The notes under the pieces were generated by a model, which searched no databases, was not told where the DNA came from, and saw only the letters and a program-made list of their open reading frames with translations. Shown here piece by piece: positions 1 to 6,792 of a stretch of DNA of 7,026 nt (position 1 is the stretch's first letter; the number at the start of each line of letters is the position of its first letter). The stretch is taken from NCBI GenBank assembly GCA_013297575.1, contig JAAFHO010000306.1:1-7026 (forward strand), given 5' to 3'. The translations under genes and the position numbers were made by a program. Origin of the DNA: Chitinophagales bacterium. Its GTDB lineage: Bacteria; Bacteroidota; Bacteroidia; Chitinophagales; Saprospiraceae.

Positions 1-2775
1 TTTGATGGCGCACAATTTGTCCATTACACCGTTGCTGATGGTTTGCCGTCCAATTTTGTATATGCGGTTTTGGAAGATAGCCAACATCGTATTTGGATCG
101 GTACTTCTCGTGGCGTTTGTTTTTTTGATGGTGTTAGCATAAAGACTTGCCCAACTGATATCCAGGTAAATGCCTTGGTCGAAACCGATGACCACCGTTT
201 GCTGCTGGGTACTCAAAAAGGCATTTGGACGTATAATCGGGATAAAAATGTTTGTGAAGAATCCACTTTTCATCCTAATTTGGACGCATACCCTGTATAT
301 GCCTTGCTACCACCTTACGAAGGCCACATTTGGGTTGCAGCCCACCGTGGTGCTTGGCAATACGATCAAAAAAAGCGTATAACTGATATTTGCGCACAAC
401 TCAAATTGCCACAAAATCCGGCACTGGCACTAGCAAGGCAGGGGCATTCTGTATGGTTTTCGAGCCAAGGTAAAGGCATTATTAATGTAAGCGGATTGGC
501 GCGCGCCATTTATTTACCCCAACTCAGTCAAATTACGGCATTGGCGGTGGACAAAGGCGGACGTTTGTGGGCTGGTACACCAGATAATGGTCTTTATCAA
601 ATTGCGCAAGATACTATTGTTCAACATTTTACAGAAAATACCAAGCTACCGCATAACCATATCCGTGCTTTATTTACCGATCGTAACAACCGCGTTTGGA
701 TTGGCACTTCCGGTGGTGGATTTGCGTACCAAAGCGTACTCCCATTTCGCAACTACGGCCGTGATGACGGTTTGCCCGGCACCCGAATTTATGCCTTGTG
801 TGAGGATAGAATAGGGCGCATTTGGATGGCCGTTTCACAACAGGGACTAGCCGTAAAAGATTCCTTGGGTTTGCATGCTACATCGCCCGATAGTGGCTAT
901 TTGCAAGGCGTAAAGTGCCGCACCATTGCCGAAGACCGCAACGGAACACTTTGGGTAGGTACAGAAGGGAAAGGCGTATTGGCCATTACGGCAACAGGAC
1001 TAAGGCCTTATCGCCGCGACAATAACTACCTGCCTTCCGATTGGGTACAGAAAATAGTATGTAGCCCCAATGGCGATATTTGGATTGGTACATCAGAGGG
1101 ATTGGTACAGTTTGTCCCACAAGATCATACTGAATATTCTACACGTCGCTTTGGCACACGAGAAGGTATGCCGGGCTCGCAGGTAAGTGCATTACAGTTC
1201 GATGGACAAGGTAATCTTTGGTTTGGTACTTATTCTGGTCTAGTGGGCTATCTCAAAAACGGCAAAGTGGAGGCTATTTTTGGCCAAGAACAGGGCTTGT
1301 CGGGTACGATTGCTGCATTTGCGTTTGACCATGAAAATCGTTGTTTTGTTGCAACAAAAGGCAATGGTGTTTTTTGGGGAACGGGGGAAAGGGGAAATCC
1401 TTTCAAAGCATTGACTTACACCCAAAAACAAGCAACTGGCAATGTTTACCTGCTTTCCTTCGACCCCTTGGGCTACCTGTGGGCTGGCACTGAAAACGGT
1501 GTTGATCGCTTGAAATTAGCAGGAACGCAGGTCATAGATGCCGTGCATTTTGGCAAAAGCGAAGGTTTTATGGGGTTAGAAACATGCCAAGATGCGTTTC
1601 TTGCCGACCGTACTGGCAGTCTTTGGTTTGGTACAATGAGTGGAGCGATGTGTTATACCCCAGTTAAAGATATTCAGCAAAATAGCGCACCTATTTTGCA
1701 TTTTGAGCAGGCTAAAGTATTTTATAAGCCGCTGGGGGAAAAAGAGGTAGGACAACTATTTGATGCCTCCTTGGATGGTTTGGTACTCCCTTGGCACCAA
1801 AATCACTTGAGTTTTTCCTTTAAAGGCGTGACATTGGAGAAGGATCGGTCTGTTTTGTACCGTTGGAAACTACAGGATGCCGACAATGACTGGTCGCCGT
1901 GGGATACACAAACACAGGTTAATTATGCGAGTTTAGCACCCGGGCAATATCAATTATTGATACAGGCCTCCAGCGATGAAATAACAGTGAGCAATACCAT
2001 TACTGCGCATTTTACGATACGAAAACCATTTTGGAAAGAATGGCCTTTTTTGTTGACGATCATTGGTATTTTAGCGGGTTTGATCGCCTTGGGCGTGCGT
2101 GCGTACATCAGGCGGGTGCGTAGGAGTGAAGCCGAGCGGCGTAGTCAATTGGAGGTGCAAAACCACATTTTACAATTGGAGCAAAAAGCCCTACAACTCC
2201 AAATGAACCCACATTTTATTTTTAACGCACTCAACAGTATCCAATCACTTATTGCGACCCAAAATTATAGCACTGCAAGGCAAGAAATCAATCATTTTGC
2301 CAAACTTATGCGGAGTATTCTGCACAATTCGCGCCAATCGAGCATTTCGCTGCGCGAGGAAATGGATACTTTGGAACAGTATTTAAAAATAGAACAGTCT
2401 TGCCAAACCAACCCGTTTACCTACTCTATCACCAATAATTGCGCTACGGAAATGGAAAATATCGACATTCCTCCTATGCTGTTGCAGCCATTTGTGGAAA
2501 ATGCAGTGGTGCATGGTATCGCGCCGCTCCAAACACCCGGACATATCGCCGTGCATTTCGATATGGACGGTGCATTCTTAACCTGTACCGTGCGCGACAA
2601 TGGCATTGGACGAGAAAAAGCGGCTGCATTAAAATTGGCGAAGCAACCCGGACACCAATCAGCAGCGATGCAGGTGACGAAAGAGCGTTTGGAAACAATG
2701 GGCGGATCGGTCGTTTTCCGAGATGTAGCAGCGGGCGGAACGGAAGTAATAGTAGTGGTGGCTGTGGCGTTTTGA
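1..2775 (+). CDS. Two-component-regulator propeller / Y_Y_Y / LytS-type sensor histidine kinase (5' partial)
   Basis: Membrane sensor kinase, expected to sense an external or periplasmic signal and phosphorylate a response regulator. The frame is open from base 1 (it begins FDGAQFVHYT), so the TTG at 43 is not a real start and the N-terminus lies outside the window. The first about 1,650 bases encode propeller blades marked by repeated W-[IVAF]-G-T motifs (RIWIGT, RLWAGT, RVWIGT, TLWVGT, DIWIGT, NLWFGT, YLWAGT, SLWFGT), with about 13 blades recognisable including weak ones; complete relatives usually carry about 14. A Y_Y_Y-like domain follows (about 1690-2030), then one membrane helix (about 2041-2100) and a basic coiled-coil linker (about 2105-2205). 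The kinase core has the phosphoacceptor motif NPHFIFN (His codon 2212-2214), an N box ENAVVHG (2497-2517) and a G box DNGIG (2596-2610), which is the LytS/His_kinase PF06580 plus HATPase_c arrangement. There is no receiver or DNA-binding domain, so a separate regulator, typically LytTR-type, is expected. The next gene is convergent and is not that partner. Family assignment is firm; the ligand is unknown. Confidence 0.95.
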   Translation, partial: FDGAQFVHYTVADGLPSNFVYAVLEDSQHRIWIGTSRGVCFFDGVSIKTCPTDIQVNALVETDDHRLLLGTQKGIWTYNRDKNVCEESTFHPNLDAYPVYALLPPYEGHIWVAAHRGAWQYDQKKRITDICAQLKLPQNPALALARQGHSVWFSSQGKGIINVSGLARAIYLPQLSQITALAVDKGGRLWAGTPDNGLYQIAQDTIVQHFTENTKLPHNHIRALFTDRNNRVWIGTSGGGFAYQSVLPFRNYGRDDGLPGTRIYALCEDRIGRIWMAVSQQGLAVKDSLGLHATSPDSGYLQGVKCRTIAEDRNGTLWVGTEGKGVLAITATGLRPYRRDNNYLPSDWVQKIVCSPNGDIWIGTSEGLVQFVPQDHTEYSTRRFGTREGMPGSQVSALQFDGQGNLWFGTYSGLVGYLKNGKVEAIFGQEQGLSGTIAAFAFDHENRCFVATKGNGVFWGTGERGNPFKALTYTQKQATGNVYLLSFDPLGYLWAGTENGVDRLKLAGTQVIDAVHFGKSEGFMGLETCQDAFLADRTGSLWFGTMSGAMCYTPVKDIQQNSAPILHFEQAKVFYKPLGEKEVGQLFDASLDGLVLPWHQNHLSFSFKGVTLEKDRSVLYRWKLQDADNDWSPWDTQTQVNYASLAPGQYQLLIQASSDEITVSNTITAHFTIRKPFWKEWPFLLTIIGILAGLIALGVRAYIRRVRRSEAERRSQLEVQNHILQLEQKALQLQMNPHFIFNALNSIQSLIATQNYSTARQEINHFAKLMRSILHNSRQSSISLREEMDTLEQYLKIEQSCQTNPFTYSITNNCATEMENIDIPPMLLQPFVENAVVHGIAPLQTPGHIAVHFDMDGAFLTCTVRDNGIGREKAAALKLAKQPGHQSAAMQVTKERLETMGGSVVFRDVAAGGTEVIVVVAVAF

Positions 2776-2782
2776 GGTGGTT

Positions 2783-4213
2783 TTAGCCATTTCCAAACAG
2801 CGCATCCATCGTCAATTCATTTTGGATGGTGGATGTTTTGTATTCGTTTGCTACCAATCCATGTGTTGTGAGCATTGTAAGAAAAACAGATTTATTAGTG
2901 CCTGTGCTGTCTTTAAAAGTTTGAATTTTGTGCCTCAAAACAGCATCGTATTCCTTGGTAATTGTGACTTGATTGATCGAATATTTGATTTCAAAGAGAT
3001 TAATAACTTGGTCACGCCGGTCAATCACAAGGTCAATTTGGCTGCCTTTTTTATTTGAGTCCCCCTTTTCTTGCCACGAATAAGTACTGCTAGATACACC
3101 TCCAATACTCAACGCTTGTTTGATTTGAGGCACATGAGCAAAGCACACTTGTTCAAAAGCGAGGCCCGACCATGCCCTAAAGGCAGGGTCGTCAATTTTG
3201 TTTAACCACATATTGGGCTCATATTTCCCCGCATCCATGATAAAACGGAAATAAAACAGCGTATAGAAATCGGATATAGCATAGAGCATGTTTGCTTTTT
3301 TATACCCAAAATTCTGAAAAGAAGTAATGAAACCGCTTTCTTCCAATTCGAGTAATACCTTGGTCATATTACCGCCGGTAGTAAAATTCGTATATTTCAG
3401 GAGATCTTCTCGTGAAAGGGCGGCTCCTTTCTCAAAAATAGTCCGTAAGATCAGTTCATGCTTATCCCCATTTTTAAACAAGGAAGAAAAGATATAACTA
3501 AATTCTGTCCGTAGTTTGCCATCATTTCTGAAACACAAATCCTCAATGTTCTGCATGGCACTTTTACCGGGCTCTACTTGATCCAAATAGAAAGGAATAC
3601 CGCCCATTGACATGTAAAGTTGGATAATTTGGTAGCGATCCAATACGATATTTTTATTGGAAAAATAGGCTTCAGTTTCCTGTAAAGTGAAGGCTTCCAG
3701 TTTTATTCTTTCCGTCACTCGGTTGTACAATCCGCCTGTGTTTTTTATCAAATTATTGATCATCCAAGATGCAGCAGAACCACAGACGATCAATAAAATA
3801 TTGGATTGTGCGCTTGCCCATGAATTCCAAAAAAATTCAAGCCCCATCATAAAATCCGACCTTTTGGTGTCCATCCAAGGCATTTCATCTAAAAAAATGA
3901 CCTTTTTTTTGTCCGTCTTCGTTTTTTCCAATGCCTTAATGAGCAAATTGAACGCCAATAACCAGTTGTCGGGAACGGCGTTTGATTCGGAAAAATGATT
4001 GTTCAAAAAAATACAAAAATTGGTCAGTTGTTGCTTGGTATTACCTTTCGCTAATCCAGTTGCGTAAAAGTCAAATTGATTATCAAAATGCTCCCGTACC
4101 AAATAGGTCTTACCCACACGCCGCCTTCCATAAATCGCCAAAAACTCTGGTTTTGGAGAATTTACGAGCCGGGTTAGTCTTTCAATTTCGCGGTTTCTAC
4201 CAATTAATTTCAT
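2783..4213 (-). CDS. AAA+ ATPase with C-terminal DUF234-like (PD-(D/E)XK-type) domain
   Basis: Complete 476-residue ATPase of the 'archaeal ATPase PF01637 plus DUF234' type. The start MKLIGRNREIERL is the usual opening of this family. Walker A is GRRRVGKT (residues 29-36), Walker B is VIFLDE (105-110), and a sensor-1-like strand LLIVCGSAASW lies near 140-150. A winged-helix-like stretch follows in the middle (about 240-300, with LSREDLLKYTNFTTGGNM). The C-terminal part has E354, then IDLVID (D394) and FEIKYS (E408, K410), which fits the acidic-acidic-x-Lys core of restriction-endonuclease-like folds. Whether it cleaves DNA is not known. Biological roles in this family are poorly defined; such genes are often multi-copy and strain-variable. 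The gene is visibly AT-richer than kynU and hemC, and no partner gene sits beside it. Its stop is 7 bases from the stop of the convergent kinase. Eight bases upstream of its start begins a 52-bp tandem repeat array. There is no useful Shine-Dalgarno (AAGG sits only one base from the ATG). Confidence 0.9.
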   Translation of the reverse strand: MKLIGRNREIERLTRLVNSPKPEFLAIYGRRRVGKTYLVREHFDNQFDFYATGLAKGNTKQQLTNFCIFLNNHFSESNAVPDNWLLAFNLLIKALEKTKTDKKKVIFLDEMPWMDTKRSDFMMGLEFFWNSWASAQSNILLIVCGSAASWMINNLIKNTGGLYNRVTERIKLEAFTLQETEAYFSNKNIVLDRYQIIQLYMSMGGIPFYLDQVEPGKSAMQNIEDLCFRNDGKLRTEFSYIFSSLFKNGDKHELILRTIFEKGAALSREDLLKYTNFTTGGNMTKVLLELEESGFITSFQNFGYKKANMLYAISDFYTLFYFRFIMDAGKYEPNMWLNKIDDPAFRAWSGLAFEQVCFAHVPQIKQALSIGGVSSSTYSWQEKGDSNKKGSQIDLVIDRRDQVINLFEIKYSINQVTITKEYDAVLRHKIQTFKDSTGTNKSVFLTMLTTHGLVANEYKTSTIQNELTMDALFGNG

Positions 4214-4220
4214 ACCTTAA

Positions 4221-4376
4221 ATGTTTATTTCCCGCCAAAAGTAGGTAAAAAATTCAGTTTTGGCCGAAAATGATGTTTATTTTTGGCCAAAAGCAGGGAA
4301 AATATTTAATTTTGGCCGAAAATAATGTTTATTTCTCGCCAAAAGTAGGTAATAAAATAAGTTTTGGCGGAATAGC
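4221..4376. repeat. Three 52-bp imperfect tandem repeats, each a potential hairpin
   Basis: Units run 4221-4272, 4273-4324 and 4325-4376, each beginning ATGTTTATTT and holding exactly 52 bases. Each unit contains GCCAAAA (4234, 4286, 4338) followed 24 bases later by its inverse TTTTGGC (4258, 4310, 4362), so each can fold with a 17-base loop. In the middle unit the stem is 15 pairs (4278-4292 with 4310-4324) with a single T-G wobble. The fourth pair from the loop end of GCC is G-C in unit 2 and C-G in unit 3 (4285/4317 versus 4337/4369), a compensatory change; unit 1 has a C-C mismatch there. The array fills most of the 240-base gap (4214-4453) between the ATPase start and the hemC stop. The remaining 77 bases (4377-4453) show nothing I can name. 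The loops are partly conserved as well (AGTAGGTAA in units 1 and 3), so this is not a CRISPR array. Confidence 0.9.
4236..4243 (-). promoter_or_regulatory. Possible Bacteroidota -7 box (TACTTTTG) for the ATPase gene
   Basis: Read on the minus strand, repeat unit 1 contains TACTTTTG, which matches the Bacteroidota -7 consensus TAnnTTTG. It would place the transcript start roughly 15 bases before the ATPase ATG. The same octamer recurs in unit 3 (4340-4347), while unit 2 has TGCTTTTG. I see no TTG at the spacing expected for the -33 element, so this is only a partial match in AT-rich DNA. Confidence 0.3.
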
Positions 4377-4453
4377 GGCCTACATGTGAGTTGCCTTGTA
4401 CCATGTGTAAAGGGCACAAAGAAAGGGGTGCAAGTTGTGGCGTATTAATAAGA

Positions 4454-5332
4454 TTATCTAAGCCTCCCAACAATTTTCTCCGCCACACCCGTATTAGTCG
4501 ATGAGGACAAATGTGTACGTTTCATTTCATCGCCCAATAAACAGGCTGCATACACATGATAATTGCCATTTTCGTCGCGGGTACAATGCACGCCTAACGG
4601 TAGTTGGCAGCCACCTTCCATCAATTGGAGTACCCGCCGTTCTATATTGGTCACCGCCGATATTTCGGTATGGTGCAATTGCTTAAAAACACGGCGTGTT
4701 GCCAAGTCATCGCGATTGGTTTGCCAAGCCAGTACGCCTTGCGCGGGTGCGGGTACAAACTCCGTTGGATGTAATTCTATGACCTCAAAATCATCGAGCG
4801 GAAGATCGAGCCGACTTACACCTGCTGCTGCCAGAAAAATAGCATCAAAGTCGCCTGTTCGGAGTTTTTCTAAGCGCGTGGGTACATTACCGCGAATATC
4901 CTTGAGTACGGCATCTGGGCGATAATCGAGGAGTTGTGCTTTACGGCGAGCCGCTGATGTCCCCACAATGGCATTTTCTTTGAAACGGAAAACCTTCGTT
5001 TTATCTATGGCTTCCTTGCGTACAATAAGCAAATCTGCTGGATTATCGCGGTACGAAACGGCGGTAATCACCAAACCTTCGGGCTGTTCGGTGGGCAGGT
5101 CTTTCATGGAGTGTACGGCCACATCTACTTCGCCGCGTAGGAGTGCATCTTCTATTTCTTTGGTAAAAAAGCCCTTGCCTTCCATCTTGTCAAAACCCAA
5201 ATGCTGGATCATATCACCCTGTGTTTTGATGATGACCAGTTCACTTTCCACGCCGATGCGGGCTAGTTCGGTGCGGGTAAATTCCGCTTGCCAAAGGGCT
5301 AATTTGCTACCTCTTGTTCCTATTTTTATCAT
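4454..5332 (-). CDS. hemC: Hydroxymethylbilane synthase (porphobilinogen deaminase)
   Basis: Cytosolic heme-pathway enzyme that joins four porphobilinogen molecules into linear hydroxymethylbilane (EC 2.5.1.61), using a covalently bound dipyrromethane cofactor. The protein opens with the family hallmark MIKIGTRGSKLALWQA. Key residues are present: catalytic Asp78 in HSMKDLPT, the substrate-binding arginine pair R129/R130 in GTSAARRKAQ, PAPAQG near the domain boundary, and the cofactor-binding cysteine C242 in EGGCQLPLG, at the same number as in the E. coli enzyme. At 292 residues it is slightly short of the usual 300-315, mainly at the C-terminus. I chose the ATG at 5332 because the family begins there; an in-frame ATG at 5356 would add eight residues (MRPDIRYK) encoded partly by the palindromic repeat. 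The upstream sequence is A-rich without a Shine-Dalgarno, as is usual in Bacteroidota. It follows kynU on the same strand with a 65-base gap full of repeats. No other heme gene is in view. Confidence 0.96.
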   Translation of the reverse strand: MIKIGTRGSKLALWQAEFTRTELARIGVESELVIIKTQGDMIQHLGFDKMEGKGFFTKEIEDALLRGEVDVAVHSMKDLPTEQPEGLVITAVSYRDNPADLLIVRKEAIDKTKVFRFKENAIVGTSAARRKAQLLDYRPDAVLKDIRGNVPTRLEKLRTGDFDAIFLAAAGVSRLDLPLDDFEVIELHPTEFVPAPAQGVLAWQTNRDDLATRRVFKQLHHTEISAVTNIERRVLQLMEGGCQLPLGVHCTRDENGNYHVYAACLLGDEMKRTHLSSSTNTGVAEKIVGRLR

Positions 5333-5347
5333 TTTATATCTTATGTC

Positions 5348-5446
5348 GGGGCGCACCTACGTGTGCGCCTGTTGGGGCGCACCTACGTGTGCGCCTGTTA
5401 TGTGCGCACACGTAGGTGCGCAGCTACGTGTGCGCCGACGTGTGCG
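5348..5446. repeat. Cluster of GC-rich palindromic repeats (core GCGCACCTACGTGTGCGC)
   Basis: Two perfect 26-bp head-to-tail copies occupy 5348-5373 and 5374-5399. An inverted copy of the 18-bp core is at 5404-5421. A further forward copy with one mismatch is at 5418-5436, sharing four bases with the inverted one, and a partial copy (ACGTGTGCG) is at 5438-5446. Each copy is itself a small hairpin: GGCGCAC pairs with GTGCGCC around a six-base loop. The form resembles REP-like or other short palindromic repeats that spread through bacterial intergenic regions. The cluster fills the kynU-hemC gap and overlaps the kynU 3' end. Confidence 0.92.
5377..5421. repeat. 18-bp perfect inverted repeat across the kynU stop codon
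   Basis: The second forward core (5377-5394) and the inverted core (5404-5421) are perfect reverse complements separated by nine bases (5395-5403) that contain the kynU stop codon (5398-5400). On the kynU transcript this makes a long GC-rich stem-loop just at the stop. No run of T follows on the minus strand, so it is not a typical intrinsic terminator. It could instead slow polymerase, protect the 3' end, or reduce read-through into hemC; these roles are inferred. Confidence 0.75.
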
Positions 5447-6690
5447 TCGACATATTCGCCCACCCACCAAACATCCTCAAACGAGTTGTATAGTGGAATC
5501 GGTGCGAATCGGATCACATTGGGTTCCCGCCAATCGGCCAGTACACCGTGTTGCGCCAAATCATCAAACAATGCCTTTCCATTAGATTGGCACAGTAACG
5601 ACAACTGACAACCACGTTGCTGTGGGTCTTTTGGTGTAATAATTTTGTAATGTTGCTGATTTGGATCTATTTCTAGTAGTATTTTTTCCAAAAAAGCAGT
5701 TAATTCTATACTTTTTTGCCGAAGTGCTGCCATGCCCGCCGCGTCAAAAATATCCAAACTGGCTTTATGGGCTGCAAATGAAAACACTTGCGCATTACTG
5801 ATTTGCCAACCCTCCGCGCCATACATCGGTTGAAATCCTTTGCGCATTTTGAACCGCTCTTTTTCATCATGGCCCCACCAACCCGCTAAACGTGGTAATG
5901 CACGGTTGTCGGCATGACGCTCGTGTACAAATACGCCCGAAGGACCACCTGGCCCCGAATTGAGGTATTTATAACTGCACCATACCGCAAAATCGGCTCC
6001 CCAATCGTGCAGTTGGAGCGGTACATTGCCCGCAGCATGCGCCAAATCGAAACCAGCGTAAGCGCCTGCTTTGTGCGCCGCCTGTGTTATCGAAGCCATA
6101 TCAAAGCATTGGCCAGTATAGTAATTGACACCTCCAAAAAGCACCAAAGCCAACTGTTCGCCATGTGTTTCGATGGTAGCAATAATATCTTCTGTCCGAA
6201 GTGTATCTTCACCAGCCCTTGGGGCAATTTCCACAATAGCCGTTTCAGGATCAAAACCATGCCAGCGCACCTGTGTTTCCATGGCGTATTGATCGCTTGG
6301 AAATGCGCCCGCTTCCATGATAATTTTGAAACGCCCGCTAGCCTCCGGCCTATAAAACGAGGCCATCATTAGGTGTAAATTTACCGTTAACGTATTCATT
6401 ACCACCACTTCATGGGGCAAAGCACCCACTAGTCGGGCAGTTTGTGGCGTTAAAAATTTGTGGTAATACATCCAGGGTTGGTCACCCATAAAATGACCTT
6501 CTACACCATATTGCGCCCAATGATCCAATTCAGCCAATATGGCATTGCGTACTCCAACAGGCTGCAAACCCAAGGAATTACCGCACATATAAATAACAGG
6601 TTTCCCATCGTGTTGTGGGAAAATAAACTGCTCCCGATATCCTTTGAGTGAATCGGCAGCGTCTTTGGAAAGGGCAAAGGCTTTGTGCAT
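5398..6690 (-). CDS. kynU: Kynureninase
   Basis: PLP-dependent cytosolic hydrolase (EC 3.7.1.3) that cleaves kynurenine to anthranilate plus alanine, or 3-hydroxykynurenine to 3-hydroxyanthranilate, in tryptophan breakdown and NAD synthesis. Numbered from the start at 6690 (430 residues), hallmarks include YMCGNSLGLQP near the N-terminus, the PLP-binding FDLAHAAGN (D215, H218), the Schiff-base lysine K241 in CSYKYLNSGPGG (codon 5968-5970), and RFAPIPLYNSFEDVW near the end. The 26-residue spacing from D215 to K241 equals that of the human enzyme (D250 to K276). I chose MHKAFALSKDA as the start; an in-frame ATG at 6783 would add 31 hydrophobic, poorly credible residues. The last 17 residues (VDAHVGAH onward, 5401-5451) are encoded by the palindromic repeat cluster and replace the usual final helix; they form an AHV-rich tail unlike other kynureninases I know. 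hemC follows on the same strand. The catalytic core is intact, so activity is expected. Confidence 0.96.
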   Translation of the reverse strand: MHKAFALSKDAADSLKGYREQFIFPQHDGKPVIYMCGNSLGLQPVGVRNAILAELDHWAQYGVEGHFMGDQPWMYYHKFLTPQTARLVGALPHEVVVMNTLTVNLHLMMASFYRPEASGRFKIIMEAGAFPSDQYAMETQVRWHGFDPETAIVEIAPRAGEDTLRTEDIIATIETHGEQLALVLFGGVNYYTGQCFDMASITQAAHKAGAYAGFDLAHAAGNVPLQLHDWGADFAVWCSYKYLNSGPGGPSGVFVHERHADNRALPRLAGWWGHDEKERFKMRKGFQPMYGAEGWQISNAQVFSFAAHKASLDIFDAAGMAALRQKSIELTAFLEKILLEIDPNQQHYKIITPKDPQQRGCQLSLLCQSNGKALFDDLAQHGVLADWREPNVIRFAPIPLYNSFEDVWWVGEYVDAHVGAHVAAHLRVRT

Positions 6691-6707
6691 AACGGAAAAA
6701 AAGAGGA

Positions 6708-6715
6708 CAAAAGTA
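6708..6715 (-). promoter_or_regulatory. Possible Bacteroidota -7 box (TACTTTTG) for kynU
   Basis: On the minus strand TACTTTTG matches the consensus TAnnTTTG and ends 17 bases before the chosen kynU ATG at 6690, implying a leader of roughly ten bases. This position would make the longer start at 6783 untranscribed from this promoter, which supports the shorter protein. No TTG is seen at the expected -33 spacing, so confidence is limited. Confidence 0.35.
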
Positions 6716-6792
6716 AGACAAGTAGTATGGATTGTGCTGTATTGAAGATAAATTTTACGAATTAATGCGAATAATGGAACCATGCACTCATT

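Noticed and set aside
43..45. TTG as the start codon of the sensor kinase
   Set aside because: The same frame is open to base 1 with propeller-like sequence (FDGAQFVHYT), and the codon lies in the middle of a blade, so the gene is simply cut by the window edge.
2800..2840. Small imperfect hairpin (CATCC/GGATG) followed by TTTT as a terminator for the sensor kinase
   Set aside because: The stem is only about five bases with a long loop, and it lies in the coding end of the ATPase, so it is easily explained by chance.
4221..4376. CRISPR array
   Set aside because: The whole 52-base unit is repeated, including the loops, so there are no unique spacers, and no cas gene is present.
4306..4488. 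Possible 60-residue minus-strand gene
   Set aside because: It overlaps the hemC 3' end and two of the tandem repeats, and its product has no recognisable features.
5333..5356. Eight-residue N-terminal extension of HemC
   Set aside because: The family begins at MIKIGTRGSKLALWQ. The extension is encoded partly by the palindromic repeat and probably reflects chance openness of the frame.
5348..5446. CRISPR array or intrinsic terminator
   Set aside because: The copies abut or overlap with no unique spacers, and no T-run follows the large hairpin on the transcribed strand.
4968..5585. 205-residue plus-strand open frame
   Set aside because: It is antisense to hemC and kynU, passes through the repeat cluster, and has the low-complexity composition of a shadow frame.
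6691..6783. N-terminal extension of kynureninase that looks like a hydrophobic signal peptide
   Set aside because: Kynureninases are cytosolic and start close to MHKAFALSKDA. A TACTTTTG box lies inside the extension, and the extra residues show no family similarity I recognise.
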